Source: Microbacterium natoriense (GTDB taxonomy: Bacteria > Actinomycetota > Actinomycetes > Actinomycetales > Microbacteriaceae). From it: DNA of 64,000 nucleotides. Position 1 is the first letter of the stretch. Every line of letters begins with the position of its first letter. The notes beneath the pieces are model-generated. The model ran no database searches, was not told where the DNA came from, and saw only the letters and a program-made list of their open reading frames with translations. This document shows, one piece after another, positions 16,300 through 24,801 of this stretch. The stretch is from assembly GCF_030816295.1 (NCBI RefSeq), contig NZ_JAUSXV010000001.1:992001-1056000 (forward strand). Direction: 5' to 3'. Made by a program: the position numbers and the translations under genes.

Positions 16300-18777
16300 T
16301 CAGGCCAGCGGCGGGGTGTGCCAGATGCGGTCGATGTAGTCGCGGATCGATCGGTCCGAGGAGAAGAATCCGGTGCGGGCGACGTTGAGGACGGCCGAGC
16401 GGGTCCACGCCTCCTGATCGGCGTACGCGGCATCCACCCGCTCCTGGGCCGCGATGTACGAGGCGTAGTCGGCGAGCACCATGAACCGATCTTCGTAGAG
16501 AAGATTCGACACGACCGGCTCGAAGACCGAGCGATCGCCGCGTGAGAACGCCCCTGAGGCGATCAGATCGATCGCGGCCCGGAGCCCGGCATCGGCCTGG
16601 TAGAACTCGCTGGGCCGATATCCGCGTGCGCTGAGCGCCTCGACCTCGGGTTCGCTCATGCCGAAGAGGAAGAAGTGGTCGTCGCCGACGAGTTCGCGGA
16701 TCTCGACGTTGGCGCCGTCATCGGTGCCGATCGTCAGGGCGCCGTTGAGGGCGAACTTCATGTTGCCGGTGCCCGAGGCCTCTTTTCCGGCGAGCGAGAT
16801 CTGTTCGGAGAGGTCGGCGGCGGGGATGACCCGTTCGGCGAGGGTCACGTTGTAGTTCGGCGGGAAGATGACCTTCAGGCGCCCATCGAGCCGGGGGTCG
16901 CTGTTCACGACCGATCCCACCGCGTTGATCAGATGGATGATCCGCTTGGCCATCGTGTATCCCGGCGCGGCCTTCGCCCCGAAGATCACGGTGCGCGGCT
17001 GGACATCGGATGCCGCGACCCGCCCAGACACCACGCCCTCGTAGGTCGAGACCACATGCAGCACCTTCAGAAGCTGCCGCTTGTACTCGTGCAGGCGCTT
17101 CACCATCACGTCGAGCATGTGACCGTCGCTCACCTCGAATCCGTCTCGTTCACGGAGCACGTCGTTCAGCCGACGCTTGTTCGCGGCTTTGACCTCGGCG
17201 AAGGAGGCGCGGAACCCGGCGTCGTCGGCGAACGGCTCCAGCTCGCGCAGGCGCTCGAGATCGGTGAGCCAGCCCTCGCCGATCGCCTCGGTGATGAGCC
17301 CCGACAGCCCGGGATTCGCCAGGCGCAGGAACCGACGGGGCGTGACACCGTTGGTCACGTTGGTGAACTTGCCGGGGAAGAAGTCGTCGAAGTCGCTGAG
17401 CACCTTGTCGCGCAGCAGTTGCGAGTGCAGTTCGGCGACGCCGTTGACCTTCGCCCCCGCGACCGTCGCGAGGTACGCCATCCGGACCGAACGGACCGGA
17501 TGCTCCGCGATGATCGACATGTTGCGGATGCGCATCTCGTCGTCGCCGTAGCGGGCGCGCACGGCATCCAGGAACTCCTCGTTGATCCGGTAGATGATCT
17601 CGAGGTGTCGTGGGAGCAGACGGCCGAGCAGCTCGACGGGCCAGACCTCGAGGGCCTCGGGCAGCAGCGTGTGGCACGTGTAGGCGAAGCACTGCCGCGT
17701 GATCGCCCACGCGGCATCCCAGTCCATCTTCTTCTCGTCGACGAGAACGCGCATGAACTCGGGAACCGCGATCACCGGGTGCGTGTCGTTGAGCTGGAAG
17801 ATCACGCGCTCGGGGAGCTTCGCGAGGTCGTAGTCGCCGGGGAGCATGCTGTCGAGGAAGTCGTGGATGGATGCCGCGACGAAGAAGTACTGCTGCTGCA
17901 GGCGCAACTCCTTGCCCTGCGGCGTCGAGTCCTCCGGGTAGAGCACCTTGGAGATGGTCTCGGCGTACGTCTGGGCGCGCACCGCCTCTTCGTAGTCGCC
18001 CGAATTGAAGATCCGCAGATCGAAAGCCTTGGTCGCCACCGCGCTCCACAGCCGGAGAGTGTTCACTCGGCCGTTCTGAAAGCCGGGGATCATGTAGTTG
18101 TACGGCACCGCCTGCACGTTCCACCCCGGCACCCAGCGCGAGCGCGTGACGCCCTCGTCGTCGTAGGTCTCGGTGTGACCGCCGAAGGCGATCGTCTGCG
18201 CGTCCTCCGGGCGGGCGAACTCCCACGGCGAGCCGAGCGACAGCCAGGAATCCGGCTGCTCGACCTGCTGGCCGTCGACGAACGTCTGCCGGAAGATCCC
18301 GTACTCGTAGCGGATGCCGTAGCCGATGCTCGGCACGCCGAGCGTCGCGAGCGAGTCGACGAAGCAGGCCGCGAGCCGGCCGAGGCCGCCGTTGCCGAGC
18401 CCCGGTTCCACCTCGTGCTGGCGCAGATCGTCGAGCGAGACGCCGCACGATGCGAGCGCCTCCTGCGCGATGTCGGCGAGCCCTCCGGCGAGAAGGTTGT
18501 TGTCGAGCTGGCGGCCCAGAAGATACTCGGCCGAGAGATAGCAGACGCCCTTCGCCTGCGACTCCTTCTGGCGGCGCAGATCCTCGAGCCATCGCGCCAT
18601 CAGGTAGTCGCGGACCGTGTGCGCGAGCGCGAAGTACCGATCGTTCTCGCTCGACGCCGACAGTGCGACACCACGGTCGAAATTGAGGTTGTGCAGGAAG
18701 TCGGCGACGAATGCGTCGGCCGACGTCTCCGGAGCGGTCACAGGGGCGAGGGCGAGGGGATGCGTGGCGCGGGTCAC
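16300..18777 (-). CDS. glgP: Glycogen (alpha-glucan) phosphorylase
   Basis: Releases glucose 1-phosphate from glycogen or maltodextrin with phosphate and PLP. The 825-residue protein is standard length and complete: LSAEYLLGRQLDNNLL, GNGGLGRLAACFVDS and YGIRYEYGIF in the N-terminal half, the glucan/active-site region MVKRLHEYKRQLL, and the PLP-lysine segment ASGTGNMKFALNGALTIG near the C-terminus. A small oddity is TDDGANVE in place of the usual TLDGANVE. The GTG start is chosen because a TACCGT -10 box lies six nucleotides upstream, while a longer TTG start has no support. It diverges from the MerR gene. Confidence 0.95.
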   Translation of the reverse strand: MTRATHPLALAPVTAPETSADAFVADFLHNLNFDRGVALSASSENDRYFALAHTVRDYLMARWLEDLRRQKESQAKGVCYLSAEYLLGRQLDNNLLAGGLADIAQEALASCGVSLDDLRQHEVEPGLGNGGLGRLAACFVDSLATLGVPSIGYGIRYEYGIFRQTFVDGQQVEQPDSWLSLGSPWEFARPEDAQTIAFGGHTETYDDEGVTRSRWVPGWNVQAVPYNYMIPGFQNGRVNTLRLWSAVATKAFDLRIFNSGDYEEAVRAQTYAETISKVLYPEDSTPQGKELRLQQQYFFVAASIHDFLDSMLPGDYDLAKLPERVIFQLNDTHPVIAVPEFMRVLVDEKKMDWDAAWAITRQCFAYTCHTLLPEALEVWPVELLGRLLPRHLEIIYRINEEFLDAVRARYGDDEMRIRNMSIIAEHPVRSVRMAYLATVAGAKVNGVAELHSQLLRDKVLSDFDDFFPGKFTNVTNGVTPRRFLRLANPGLSGLITEAIGEGWLTDLERLRELEPFADDAGFRASFAEVKAANKRRLNDVLRERDGFEVSDGHMLDVMVKRLHEYKRQLLKVLHVVSTYEGVVSGRVAASDVQPRTVIFGAKAAPGYTMAKRIIHLINAVGSVVNSDPRLDGRLKVIFPPNYNVTLAERVIPAADLSEQISLAGKEASGTGNMKFALNGALTIGTDDGANVEIRELVGDDHFFLFGMSEPEVEALSARGYRPSEFYQADAGLRAAIDLIASGAFSRGDRSVFEPVVSNLLYEDRFMVLADYASYIAAQERVDAAYADQEAWTRSAVLNVARTGFFSSDRSIRDYIDRIWHTPPLA

Positions 18778-18789
18778 GTGTCGACGGTA
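18778..18789 (-). promoter_or_regulatory. Leaderless-type promoter of glgP
   Basis: TACCGT (minus strand, 18789-18784) lies six nucleotides before the GTG at 18777. Confidence 0.45.
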
Positions 18790-18835
18790 TCGAGCATGCG
18801 CGTCGCGCGTGTTACGAACCGGCAAAAGTTCGCGG

Positions 18836-18866
18836 TTGACATTGACGTAACGTCAACTTCTACCGT
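18836..18866 (+). promoter_or_regulatory. MerR-type promoter with 19-bp spacer and operator
   Basis: TTGACA (18836-18841) and TACCGT (18861-18866) are separated by 19 bases, the long spacer typical of MerR-activated promoters. The spacer contains the perfect palindrome TTGACGTAACGTCAA (18842-18856). Confidence 0.8.
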
Positions 18867-18894
18867 GGAGATATCACTACGGAAGGAGGGCGAC

Positions 18895-19674
18895 ATGGGA
18901 ACCAGGGACTGGTCGATCCAGGAGATCGCACGGCTCGCCGGCACCACCAGCAGAACGCTGCGTCACTACGACGACATCGGTCTGCTGCCGCCGTCGCGCA
19001 TCGCCTACAACGGCTATCGGCACTACGACGAGCAGGCGCTCGTGCGACTGCAGCGGATCCTGCTGCTGCGCGAACTCGGACTCGGGCTGCCGCAGATCGC
19101 GGAGGTGCTCCACAGGGAGCGCGCCGAAGCAACGGCACTCAAGACCCACCTCGCGCTCCTCCGCGAGGAGCAGGCCCGGCTGGCGCGGCAGATCGCGTCG
19201 GTCGAATCCACCATCGGAGCATTGGAAGGAGGTGAAGAACTCATGGCAGAGAACATGTTCGACGGCTTCGACCACACCCAGTACAAGGAGGAGGTCGAGG
19301 AGCGCTGGGGCAAGAAGGCCTACGCCGACAGCAACCGCTGGTGGCAGGGGATGACGGATGCCGAGCGCGCCGACTGGCAGCGCCGCGTGTCCGACCTCGG
19401 ACGCGACTGGATCGCCGCCGCCGAGAGCGGCGTCGATCCGGCATCCGACGAGGCCCAGGCCATCGCGCGTCGCCACGTCGAGTGGCTCACGGGCATCCCG
19501 GGCACGCCCGCGGCTGTGCCCGGCGGAGACGTCAAGGGCTACGTGATCGGGCTCGGCGAGATGTACGTGGCAGATCCGCGCTTCGGTGCGAACTACGCGA
19601 CGTCCGCCGGCGGCACGAACGGTGCGGAGTTCGTCCGCGACGCGCTCCGCGTGTACGCGGAGGCGAACCTGTAG
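18895..19674 (+). CDS. MerR-family activator with TipAS ligand domain
   Basis: A 259-residue TipA-like regulator. Residues 1-75 form the MerR helix-turn-helix and wing (SIQEIARLAGTTSRTLRHYD, then RHYDEQALVRLQRI), about 80-115 form the dimerising coiled coil, and from about 120 follows a TipAS-type domain (YKEEVEERWG, the start of the module that binds thiopeptide antibiotics in Streptomyces TipA). It probably activates its own promoter on ligand binding. GGAAGGAGGG precedes the ATG by about six bases. An internal start at MAENMFDGFD could give a free TipAS fragment, as tipA does in Streptomyces: GGAAGGAGGTGAAG sits about ten bases before it (19243). Confidence 0.88.
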   Translation: MGTRDWSIQEIARLAGTTSRTLRHYDDIGLLPPSRIAYNGYRHYDEQALVRLQRILLLRELGLGLPQIAEVLHRERAEATALKTHLALLREEQARLARQIASVESTIGALEGGEELMAENMFDGFDHTQYKEEVEERWGKKAYADSNRWWQGMTDAERADWQRRVSDLGRDWIAAAESGVDPASDEAQAIARRHVEWLTGIPGTPAAVPGGDVKGYVIGLGEMYVADPRFGANYATSAGGTNGAEFVRDALRVYAEANL

Positions 19675-19798
19675 GCGTTTCGTCTCGTCGCTTCGCTTCT
19701 CGCTCAACGACCGGATGCCTCCGGTCGTTGAGCGAGCGGAGCGAGACGAAACGCGTGGTGCCTCCCGGTCGTTGAGCGAGCGGAGCGAGACGAAACGC
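19675..19798. repeat. Three type A interspersed repeats in a row
   Basis: One inverted copy (19675-19714) and two direct copies (19721-19754, 19765-19798) of the element with core GTTGAGCGAGCGGAGCGAGA and ending GACGAAACGC. The first two face each other and can form a long stem. Confidence 0.9.
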
Positions 19799-19808
19799 GT
19801 GGCTGGAG

Positions 19809-19821
19809 TAGGGTCGGGGCC
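19809..19821 (+). promoter_or_regulatory. Leaderless-type promoter of the 19822 gene
   Basis: TAGGGT (19809-19814) lies seven nucleotides before the ATG at 19822. Confidence 0.4.
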
Positions 19822-20187
19822 ATGGTCGGCCGACGGGATCGTACGGAAGCGACGGCGATCGTCGTCGCAGCCACGGCCGCTTATGCCGCGAACTGTGCGC
19901 TCGGCACTGCCGTGGCCGCACGGCTCGTCGACACGAGCCGGTTCCGCTGGGTGCATCACCTGCTGTACGTCGTGACCTGCGCGACCACTGCCGTCGCCCT
20001 CGTCTGCGCCTGGCGATCGCGCACCGGCCGCCGCGCGGCGATCGCCCTCGCACCGGCCGCCGTGCCGCTCGCCGTGATCCCGTATGCGGGGACGCGGGGC
20101 CGACGGCATCCGCTCATCGCGCTCGCCGCGGCGCCCTTCTATCTCGCGAGCGTCGCCTCATCACTGCTGCCCCTCGACCGGAAGTGA
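19822..20187 (+). CDS. Small integral membrane protein, unknown function
   Basis: A 121-residue protein with about four hydrophobic stretches ([50 protein letters not shown], [19 protein letters not shown]) and Arg-rich loops. I do not recognise a family. It ends five bases before the nitroreductase gene, so the two are probably co-transcribed. Confidence 0.7.
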   Translation: MVGRRDRTEATAIVVAATAAYAANCALGTAVAARLVDTSRFRWVHHLLYVVTCATTAVALVCAWRSRTGRRAAIALAPAAVPLAVIPYAGTRGRRHPLIALAAAPFYLASVASSLLPLDRK

Positions 20188-20191
20188 CCGC

Positions 20192-20992
20192 ATGGAACTG
20201 CTCGACGCCATCCGCCGCCGCAAGACCACGAACGGACCGTTCCTGCCCGACCCCGTGTCCGAGGAGCATCAGCGCCTACTGCTCGAGGCGGCCGGACGCG
20301 CCCCGTCGCAGCTGAACAGCCAGCCGTGGCGGTTCGTCGTGATCGAGAACCGCGACACGATCGAGGCGATCGCGCGCATCTCCGGAGAGAGCATGACGGA
20401 GGCGATGTCGAACGGCACCTTCTTCGAACGCTACAAGCCGTACTTCCGGTTCAGTCAGGCCGAGATGGACGAAAAGCGCAGCGGGATGCTGTTCGACAAG
20501 CTGCCTGCGGCCCTGCGGCCGTTCACCGGACAGGTCTTCACGAAACGCGGCCAGAAGCTCATGAACGCCTTCGGCGTGCCGAAGACGTTGGGCGAGGAGA
20601 ACCGTCGGCTCGTCGCCGGCTCACCGCTGCTGCTGGGCGTCATGCTCGATCGCAGCGAGTACCGACCAGGGCAGCTCTCGTCGTTCTACTCCGTGTTCAG
20701 CATGGGGGCCGCCATGGAGAACATCTGGCTCACCACGGTCGAGCTGGGTATGGGCATCCAGTTCATCTCCTTCCCGATGGAGGTGCCTGGTCGCTGGGAC
20801 GAGATCGTGCGGATGCTGCGGGTGCCCGACGACCTCGAGCTCATGGCCGTCTACCGGCTGGGCTACGTGCCGCCCGAGCAGCGTCGGCCCGCGATCGACT
20901 GGAAGAGCAGCGAGCGCCGGCTCGTGTCGCAGTACGTGTTCCGCGAGACCTGCGAGACGCCGCAGGACGGGTGGGATGCCGCGCGCCCCTGA
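20192..20992 (+). CDS. Nitroreductase-family flavoprotein
   Basis: A 266-residue FMN-dependent oxidoreductase. The N-terminus [23 protein letters not shown] is the typical nitroreductase opening, followed by [20 protein letters not shown] (FMN-binding, cf. AP-S-NxQPW). Later [20 protein letters not shown] is the conserved flavin/dimer helix. A roughly 60-residue insertion between residues 70 and 150 makes it longer than the minimal family. The substrate is unknown. The ATG has no strong ribosome binding site and follows the preceding stop closely, suggesting coupling. Confidence 0.85.
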   Translation: MELLDAIRRRKTTNGPFLPDPVSEEHQRLLLEAAGRAPSQLNSQPWRFVVIENRDTIEAIARISGESMTEAMSNGTFFERYKPYFRFSQAEMDEKRSGMLFDKLPAALRPFTGQVFTKRGQKLMNAFGVPKTLGEENRRLVAGSPLLLGVMLDRSEYRPGQLSSFYSVFSMGAAMENIWLTTVELGMGIQFISFPMEVPGRWDEIVRMLRVPDDLELMAVYRLGYVPPEQRRPAIDWKSSERRLVSQYVFRETCETPQDGWDAARP

Positions 20993-20998
20993 ATCTCG

Positions 20999-22525
20999 TC
21001 AGTCAGCCCGTGTCCGCGGCACGCGGCCGAGATCGTGCACGGCGGGTCCCTCGAGGCGTCGCCCGTCAGGAGCGAAACGCGACGCATGCAACGGGCAGTC
21101 CCACGTGCACTCGGCGTCGTTCCAGTCGAGCACACCGCCCAGGTGCGTGCACACGGCATCCACTGCCCGGGTGACCCCGTCGACCGTCGATATGCCCACG
21201 GGGCGAGCGGCCCTGTTCGCCACCACGCCTTGGCCCTCCGCGGGCCGCGGAACGGGTACGGCTCGGCGCTCCGCGTCGGCCCAGCCGGATGCGGCCGCGG
21301 CAGCGACGCGCGCGCCCTCGGCCGCGCCTCTCGCCAGGTCGGCAGGCACCGTGAGCCGTGTGCCGATCGCGGTCATCCACGAAGCGCGCTCGCGCCGCGG
21401 CATGCCGAGGATCTCGGCGGTGAGCCGCTGCGCTGCGGCCGGCGCGTTCGTGAGGCCCCACTTCGCATAGCCCGTGGCGAAGCGGATCCGTCCGAGGCCC
21501 CGAGGCATCGCCCCCACGAAGGGGATGAGGTTGTGCGACTCGTAGTCCTGCGCGGACCAGCGGTGCGTCTCCTCGGCATCCGGGAAGTGCCGGCGGGTCC
21601 ACGCCACGAGATCATCGATGGCCGCTGTTTCGCCGTCGGAGCGTCCGACCGGGTGTCCGCCTCCTCCGACGACCAGCTGAGCCGCGTCCGCAGGACCGTC
21701 GGTCTCCGCCACGGCACGGATCGATCGGGTCGAGCCGTCGACCGAGATGAACGTGCCCTCGGGGACGGGGGAAGAGGTGCGGAACGAGACGCAGTAGGAG
21801 CGCAGACCGCGGACCTTCATGAAGTACAGTCCGCGGTCGAGAAACGGCGTGCCGGTCGCGAGCACGATGTCGTGAGCGAACAGCGGACCGGCGGTCGTCT
21901 CGACGCGCGGCTCGGGGAGGGCATGCGCGCCTGTCGCGCGCACATGCTCGTGCAGAGTGCCGCCCGAGGCGAGCAGCCTGCGGGCCAGCGCCTGGGTGAC
22001 CCGCACCGGGTCGATCGTCGCCTGATCGTCGAGAGCGACCGCGCCGAGAGCGGGGAAGGGGACGTCGAGGTCTGCGGGCTGGACCATCCGCGCAGCGAGA
22101 CCCGCTTCGCGCGCCGCGGCGTGCTGGCGACGCAGGACGTCGAGGCCTGCGCGTTCCTGGGCGTAGCTGTGATCGGTGCGACGCGTGCACGGGATGCCGG
22201 CGGTCTCTGCGAACTCGAGGAGCCACTGCATGCCGTCGCGGTTCGCGTCGACGTACGCACGCACGAGTGACGCGGGATGATGCCGGCGGATCTCGGCGAG
22301 GCGGCTGCCCTGCAGCAGCGAGAGCTTGCCGGTGTTGGCGCCGGTCGCGAGTTCGGCCACGACCCCCGCGTCGATCACCGCCACGTCGAGTCCGGCATCC
22401 GACAGCATGACGGCGGTCGAGAGGCCGGTGAGTCCTGCGCCGACGATCACGACGTCGTGGCGCGCGCCCGGCTCGAACGGAGAGCCGAGGGGGACGGTCG
22501 GGCCGAGTTTCCAGAGCGGGGTCAT
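20999..22525 (-). CDS. FAD-dependent oxidoreductase with C-terminal Rieske domain
   Basis: A 508-residue two-domain redox protein. The N-terminal DAO-type FAD domain starts with the dinucleotide fold DVVIVGAGLTGLSTAVML and ends with FATGYAKWGLTNAPAAAQ. The C-terminal Rieske domain carries CTHLGG and CPLHASRF, giving the two Cys and two His ligands of a 2Fe-2S centre. This architecture resembles putative oxidoreductases of the YhfW type. The substrate is unknown. The ATG at 22525 is preferred to a TTG twelve bases upstream. It ends convergently with the nitroreductase gene, six bases apart. Confidence 0.88.
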   Translation of the reverse strand: MTPLWKLGPTVPLGSPFEPGARHDVVIVGAGLTGLSTAVMLSDAGLDVAVIDAGVVAELATGANTGKLSLLQGSRLAEIRRHHPASLVRAYVDANRDGMQWLLEFAETAGIPCTRRTDHSYAQERAGLDVLRRQHAAAREAGLAARMVQPADLDVPFPALGAVALDDQATIDPVRVTQALARRLLASGGTLHEHVRATGAHALPEPRVETTAGPLFAHDIVLATGTPFLDRGLYFMKVRGLRSYCVSFRTSSPVPEGTFISVDGSTRSIRAVAETDGPADAAQLVVGGGGHPVGRSDGETAAIDDLVAWTRRHFPDAEETHRWSAQDYESHNLIPFVGAMPRGLGRIRFATGYAKWGLTNAPAAAQRLTAEILGMPRRERASWMTAIGTRLTVPADLARGAAEGARVAAAAASGWADAERRAVPVPRPAEGQGVVANRAARPVGISTVDGVTRAVDAVCTHLGGVLDWNDAECTWDCPLHASRFAPDGRRLEGPAVHDLGRVPRTRAD

Positions 22526-22565
22526 GCGAACAGTCAACCCGTCGAGCGCGCCGCTCGCACCGCCT

Positions 22566-22590
22566 TGACAGCACGACCGGGTGCTGTCAG
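22566..22590 (+). promoter_or_regulatory. Hairpin upstream of fluC1
   Basis: TGACAGCAC and GTGCTGTCA form a 9-bp stem around a six-base loop between the divergent FAD/Rieske and fluC genes. It also contains a TTGACA hexamer. It does not resemble the fluoride riboswitch. Confidence 0.4.
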
Positions 22591-22617
22591 CACCCGGCGG
22601 CGAGTGTCGGCGACGAC

Positions 22618-22629
22618 TACAGTGACAGG
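22618..22629 (+). promoter_or_regulatory. Leaderless-type promoter of fluC1
   Basis: TACAGT (22618-22623) lies six nucleotides before the GTG at 22630. Confidence 0.45.
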
Positions 22630-23031
22630 GTGAATCTCCGCCGCGTGCTCCTCGTCGTCGCCGGGGGCACGGCGGGGACCGCCGCCAGGATCGCGCTCGG
22701 GATGCTGCTCGCCGACGCCGGTGTCCTGCCCGTGCTGATCGCGAACGTCGTCGGCGCCTTCCTGATCGGCCTCCTCATGGCACGGCCTTTCGAGCGGCTC
22801 GCGGATCCGGCACGCGCCGACCTGCGGCTCCTGCTCGGAACGGGAGCGCTCGGAGGGTTCACGACATACAGCGCATTCGTGACCGGAACCGTGGGGCTGT
22901 GGGCGGATGCTCCGCTCCTCGCCGTCGTGTACGCCGCGGGTTCTCTCGTCCTCGGGCTCGGAGGCGCAGCGCTCGGTCTGCACCTCGGCCGTCCGCGTGC
23001 GGAGCGGCCGCCGAGGGGAGTCGTCTCGTGA
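22630..23031 (+). CDS. crcB: Fluoride channel subunit FluC/CrcB (first)
   Basis: A 133-residue, four-helix membrane protein of the Fluc family that exports fluoride as a dual-topology dimer. Conserved features are GGTAGTAARIALG, the NVVGAFLIGLL helix, and GALGGFTTYSAFVTGT, which contains the GGxTTxS(T)F pore signature. Its stop overlaps the GTG of a second copy, so the two probably form a heterodimer, as is common in Gram-positive bacteria. Confidence 0.92.
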   Translation: MNLRRVLLVVAGGTAGTAARIALGMLLADAGVLPVLIANVVGAFLIGLLMARPFERLADPARADLRLLLGTGALGGFTTYSAFVTGTVGLWADAPLLAVVYAAGSLVLGLGGAALGLHLGRPRAERPPRGVVS

Positions 23032-23387
23032 GTCCGCTGCTGTTCGTGGGCGCAGCGCTCGCCGGGGGAGTCGGCGCGGCGCTGCGCTACCTCGTCGATC
23101 TCGGGGTCGCGCGGTTCGCAGGTCGACGCTTCCCCTGGGGCGTCTTCGTCGTCAACCTCAGCGGATCGTTCGCGCTGGGCGTCGTGACCACTGCCCTCCC
23201 GGACCAGGCGTTCCTGCTCGGCGCGGGTCTGCTCGGCGGATACACGACCTTCAGCACCGCGATGCTCGACACCGTGGCTCTGTGGCGCGACGGCGAACGC
23301 CCGGCATCCGCCTTCAACGCGATCGGCACCCTGCTGCTGGGGGTGCTGGCCGCCGGTCTCGGGCTCGCGCTCGGCTCCGCTCTCTGA
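23028..23387 (+). CDS. crcB: Fluoride channel subunit FluC/CrcB (second)
   Basis: The partner fluoride channel subunit, 119 residues, four helices. It shows GGVGAALRYLVDL, the FPWGVFVVNLSGSFALG helix with the conserved Asn, and LLGGYTTFSTAMLDT, the pore signature. The GTG start overlaps the stop of the first copy (GTGA). Upstream in-frame codons are a shadow of the first gene. Confidence 0.92.
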   Translation: MSPLLFVGAALAGGVGAALRYLVDLGVARFAGRRFPWGVFVVNLSGSFALGVVTTALPDQAFLLGAGLLGGYTTFSTAMLDTVALWRDGERPASAFNAIGTLLLGVLAAGLGLALGSAL

Positions 23388-23426
23388 TCCGCCTGTTGCG
23401 CCCATCCGCAACAACGGGTACATTCG

Positions 23427-23456
23427 TGCTAATCGTTTAACTGCTAATCGTTTAAC
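23427..23456 (+). promoter_or_regulatory. Tandem LacI-type operators of the sugar operon
   Basis: TGCTAATCGTTTAAC occurs twice back to back (23427-23441 and 23442-23456), an exact 15-base tandem repeat about 60 bases before the first gene. The core TAATCGTTTA is nearly palindromic and AT-rich, as expected for the LacI-family regulator encoded in the operon. Confidence 0.8.
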
Positions 23457-23515
23457 AAGCGTGTTCCCCAGAGCTGCGCCCGACTCGAAGCCTCAGAACC
23501 GTCAAAGGAGACACC

Positions 23516-24793
23516 ATGGCTCGCCTCCCCCGCCGCACCCTCGGCGCCCTTGCCGCCTCAGCGGCCGCCCTGCTCGCCCTGAGCGCCTGCTCGTCGTCCA
23601 CCGGAGGGGATTCCGGTTCTGCCGATGGCGACGTCACCCTCAGCTACGCGATCTGGGACGAGAACCAGAAACCGGCGATGGAGGAGATCGCGAAGGCGTT
23701 CCAGAAGGAGCACCCGAACGTCACGATCGACATCCAGGTCACGCCGTACAAGGAGTACTTCACCAAACTGCAGACCGCGGCGACGGGAGGCTCCGCGGCC
23801 GACGTGTTCTGGATGAACGGTCCGAACTTCCAGCTGTACGCGTCCAATGGGCAGCTCGCACCCCTCGACGACTCCGGCATCGAGGCCTCCGACTACCCGC
23901 AGGGTCTCATCGACCTCTACACCTACGACGGCAAGCTCTGCGGCGCCCCCAAGGACTTCGACACCGTCGCCGTCTGGTACAACAAGGAGCTCTTCGACGC
24001 CGCGGGCGTCGCCTACCCGTCCGAGGGCTGGACGTGGGACGACTTCACCGCCGCCGCCGCGAAGCTGACCGACCCGGCGAAGGGCCAGTACGGCATCGCG
24101 GCCAGCCAGTACGGCCAGGAGAACAACTACAACTCGATCGCGCAGGCGGGAGGCGAGGTCATATCCGCGGATGGCACGACGAGCGGATACGGATCGCCTG
24201 AGGCGCTCGAGGGCATCGAGCTGTGGACGGACCTCATCGAGAGCGGGTCCTCGCCGACGGCGCAGCAGATGACCGACACCAACCCCGAGGACTTCTTCCT
24301 CTCAGGCAAGGTCGCGATGTTCCAGAACGGCTCGTGGGCGGCCATCGCCTACGCCGACAACGCCGACATCGGCGGCAAGGTCGACGTCGCCCCGCTGCCG
24401 GCGGGCCCCGACGGGAACCAGAGCGTCATCCACGGCGTCGGCAACGTCGCCAACGCCAAGAGCGCGCATCTCGAAGAGGCCCAGGCCTTCGCCGCGTTCG
24501 CCTCCGGTGAAGAGGCGGCCAAGATCCAGGCCGAGACCGGCACCGTGATCCCCGCGTTCAACGGCACCCAGCAGGCGTGGGTCGACGCGCTGCCGCAGTA
24601 CGACCTCCAGGTCTACATCGACGCGCTCGACACCGCGGTGCCCTACCCCGTCTCGAGGAACACCTCGGCGTGGACCAGCATCGAGAGCGAGATCCTGTCT
24701 CAGGTGTGGTCGGGTGCAGTGACGCCGAAGGACGGCCTGAAGGACCTCGCCGAGAAGATGCAGGCCGCGCTGGACGACGAGCAGAAGAAGTAA
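23516..24793 (+). CDS. Sugar ABC transporter substrate-binding lipoprotein
   Basis: A 425-residue family-1 solute-binding protein. A signal peptide with lipobox LSAC (Cys near residue 25) anchors it outside the membrane. Mature segments such as LSYAIWDENQKPAMEEIAKAF, ADVFWMNGPNFQLYASNGQL and KVAMFQNGSWAAIAY are typical of oligosaccharide or polyol binders. AAGGAGACACC precedes the ATG. It leads an operon with two permeases, a LacI regulator and a Gfo/Idh/MocA enzyme. No ATPase gene is present, so a shared MsiK-like ATPase elsewhere is likely. The sugar is not identifiable from sequence. Confidence 0.9.
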   Translation: MARLPRRTLGALAASAAALLALSACSSSTGGDSGSADGDVTLSYAIWDENQKPAMEEIAKAFQKEHPNVTIDIQVTPYKEYFTKLQTAATGGSAADVFWMNGPNFQLYASNGQLAPLDDSGIEASDYPQGLIDLYTYDGKLCGAPKDFDTVAVWYNKELFDAAGVAYPSEGWTWDDFTAAAAKLTDPAKGQYGIAASQYGQENNYNSIAQAGGEVISADGTTSGYGSPEALEGIELWTDLIESGSSPTAQQMTDTNPEDFFLSGKVAMFQNGSWAAIAYADNADIGGKVDVAPLPAGPDGNQSVIHGVGNVANAKSAHLEEAQAFAAFASGEEAAKIQAETGTVIPAFNGTQQAWVDALPQYDLQVYIDALDTAVPYPVSRNTSAWTSIESEILSQVWSGAVTPKDGLKDLAEKMQAALDDEQKK

Positions 24794-24801
24794 GGACCTC
24801 C

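Noticed and set aside
22560..22630. Fluoride riboswitch before the FluC pair
   Set aside because: The hairpin there lacks the conserved crcB-motif elements, and the predicted transcript would begin at the start codon, leaving no room for a riboswitch.
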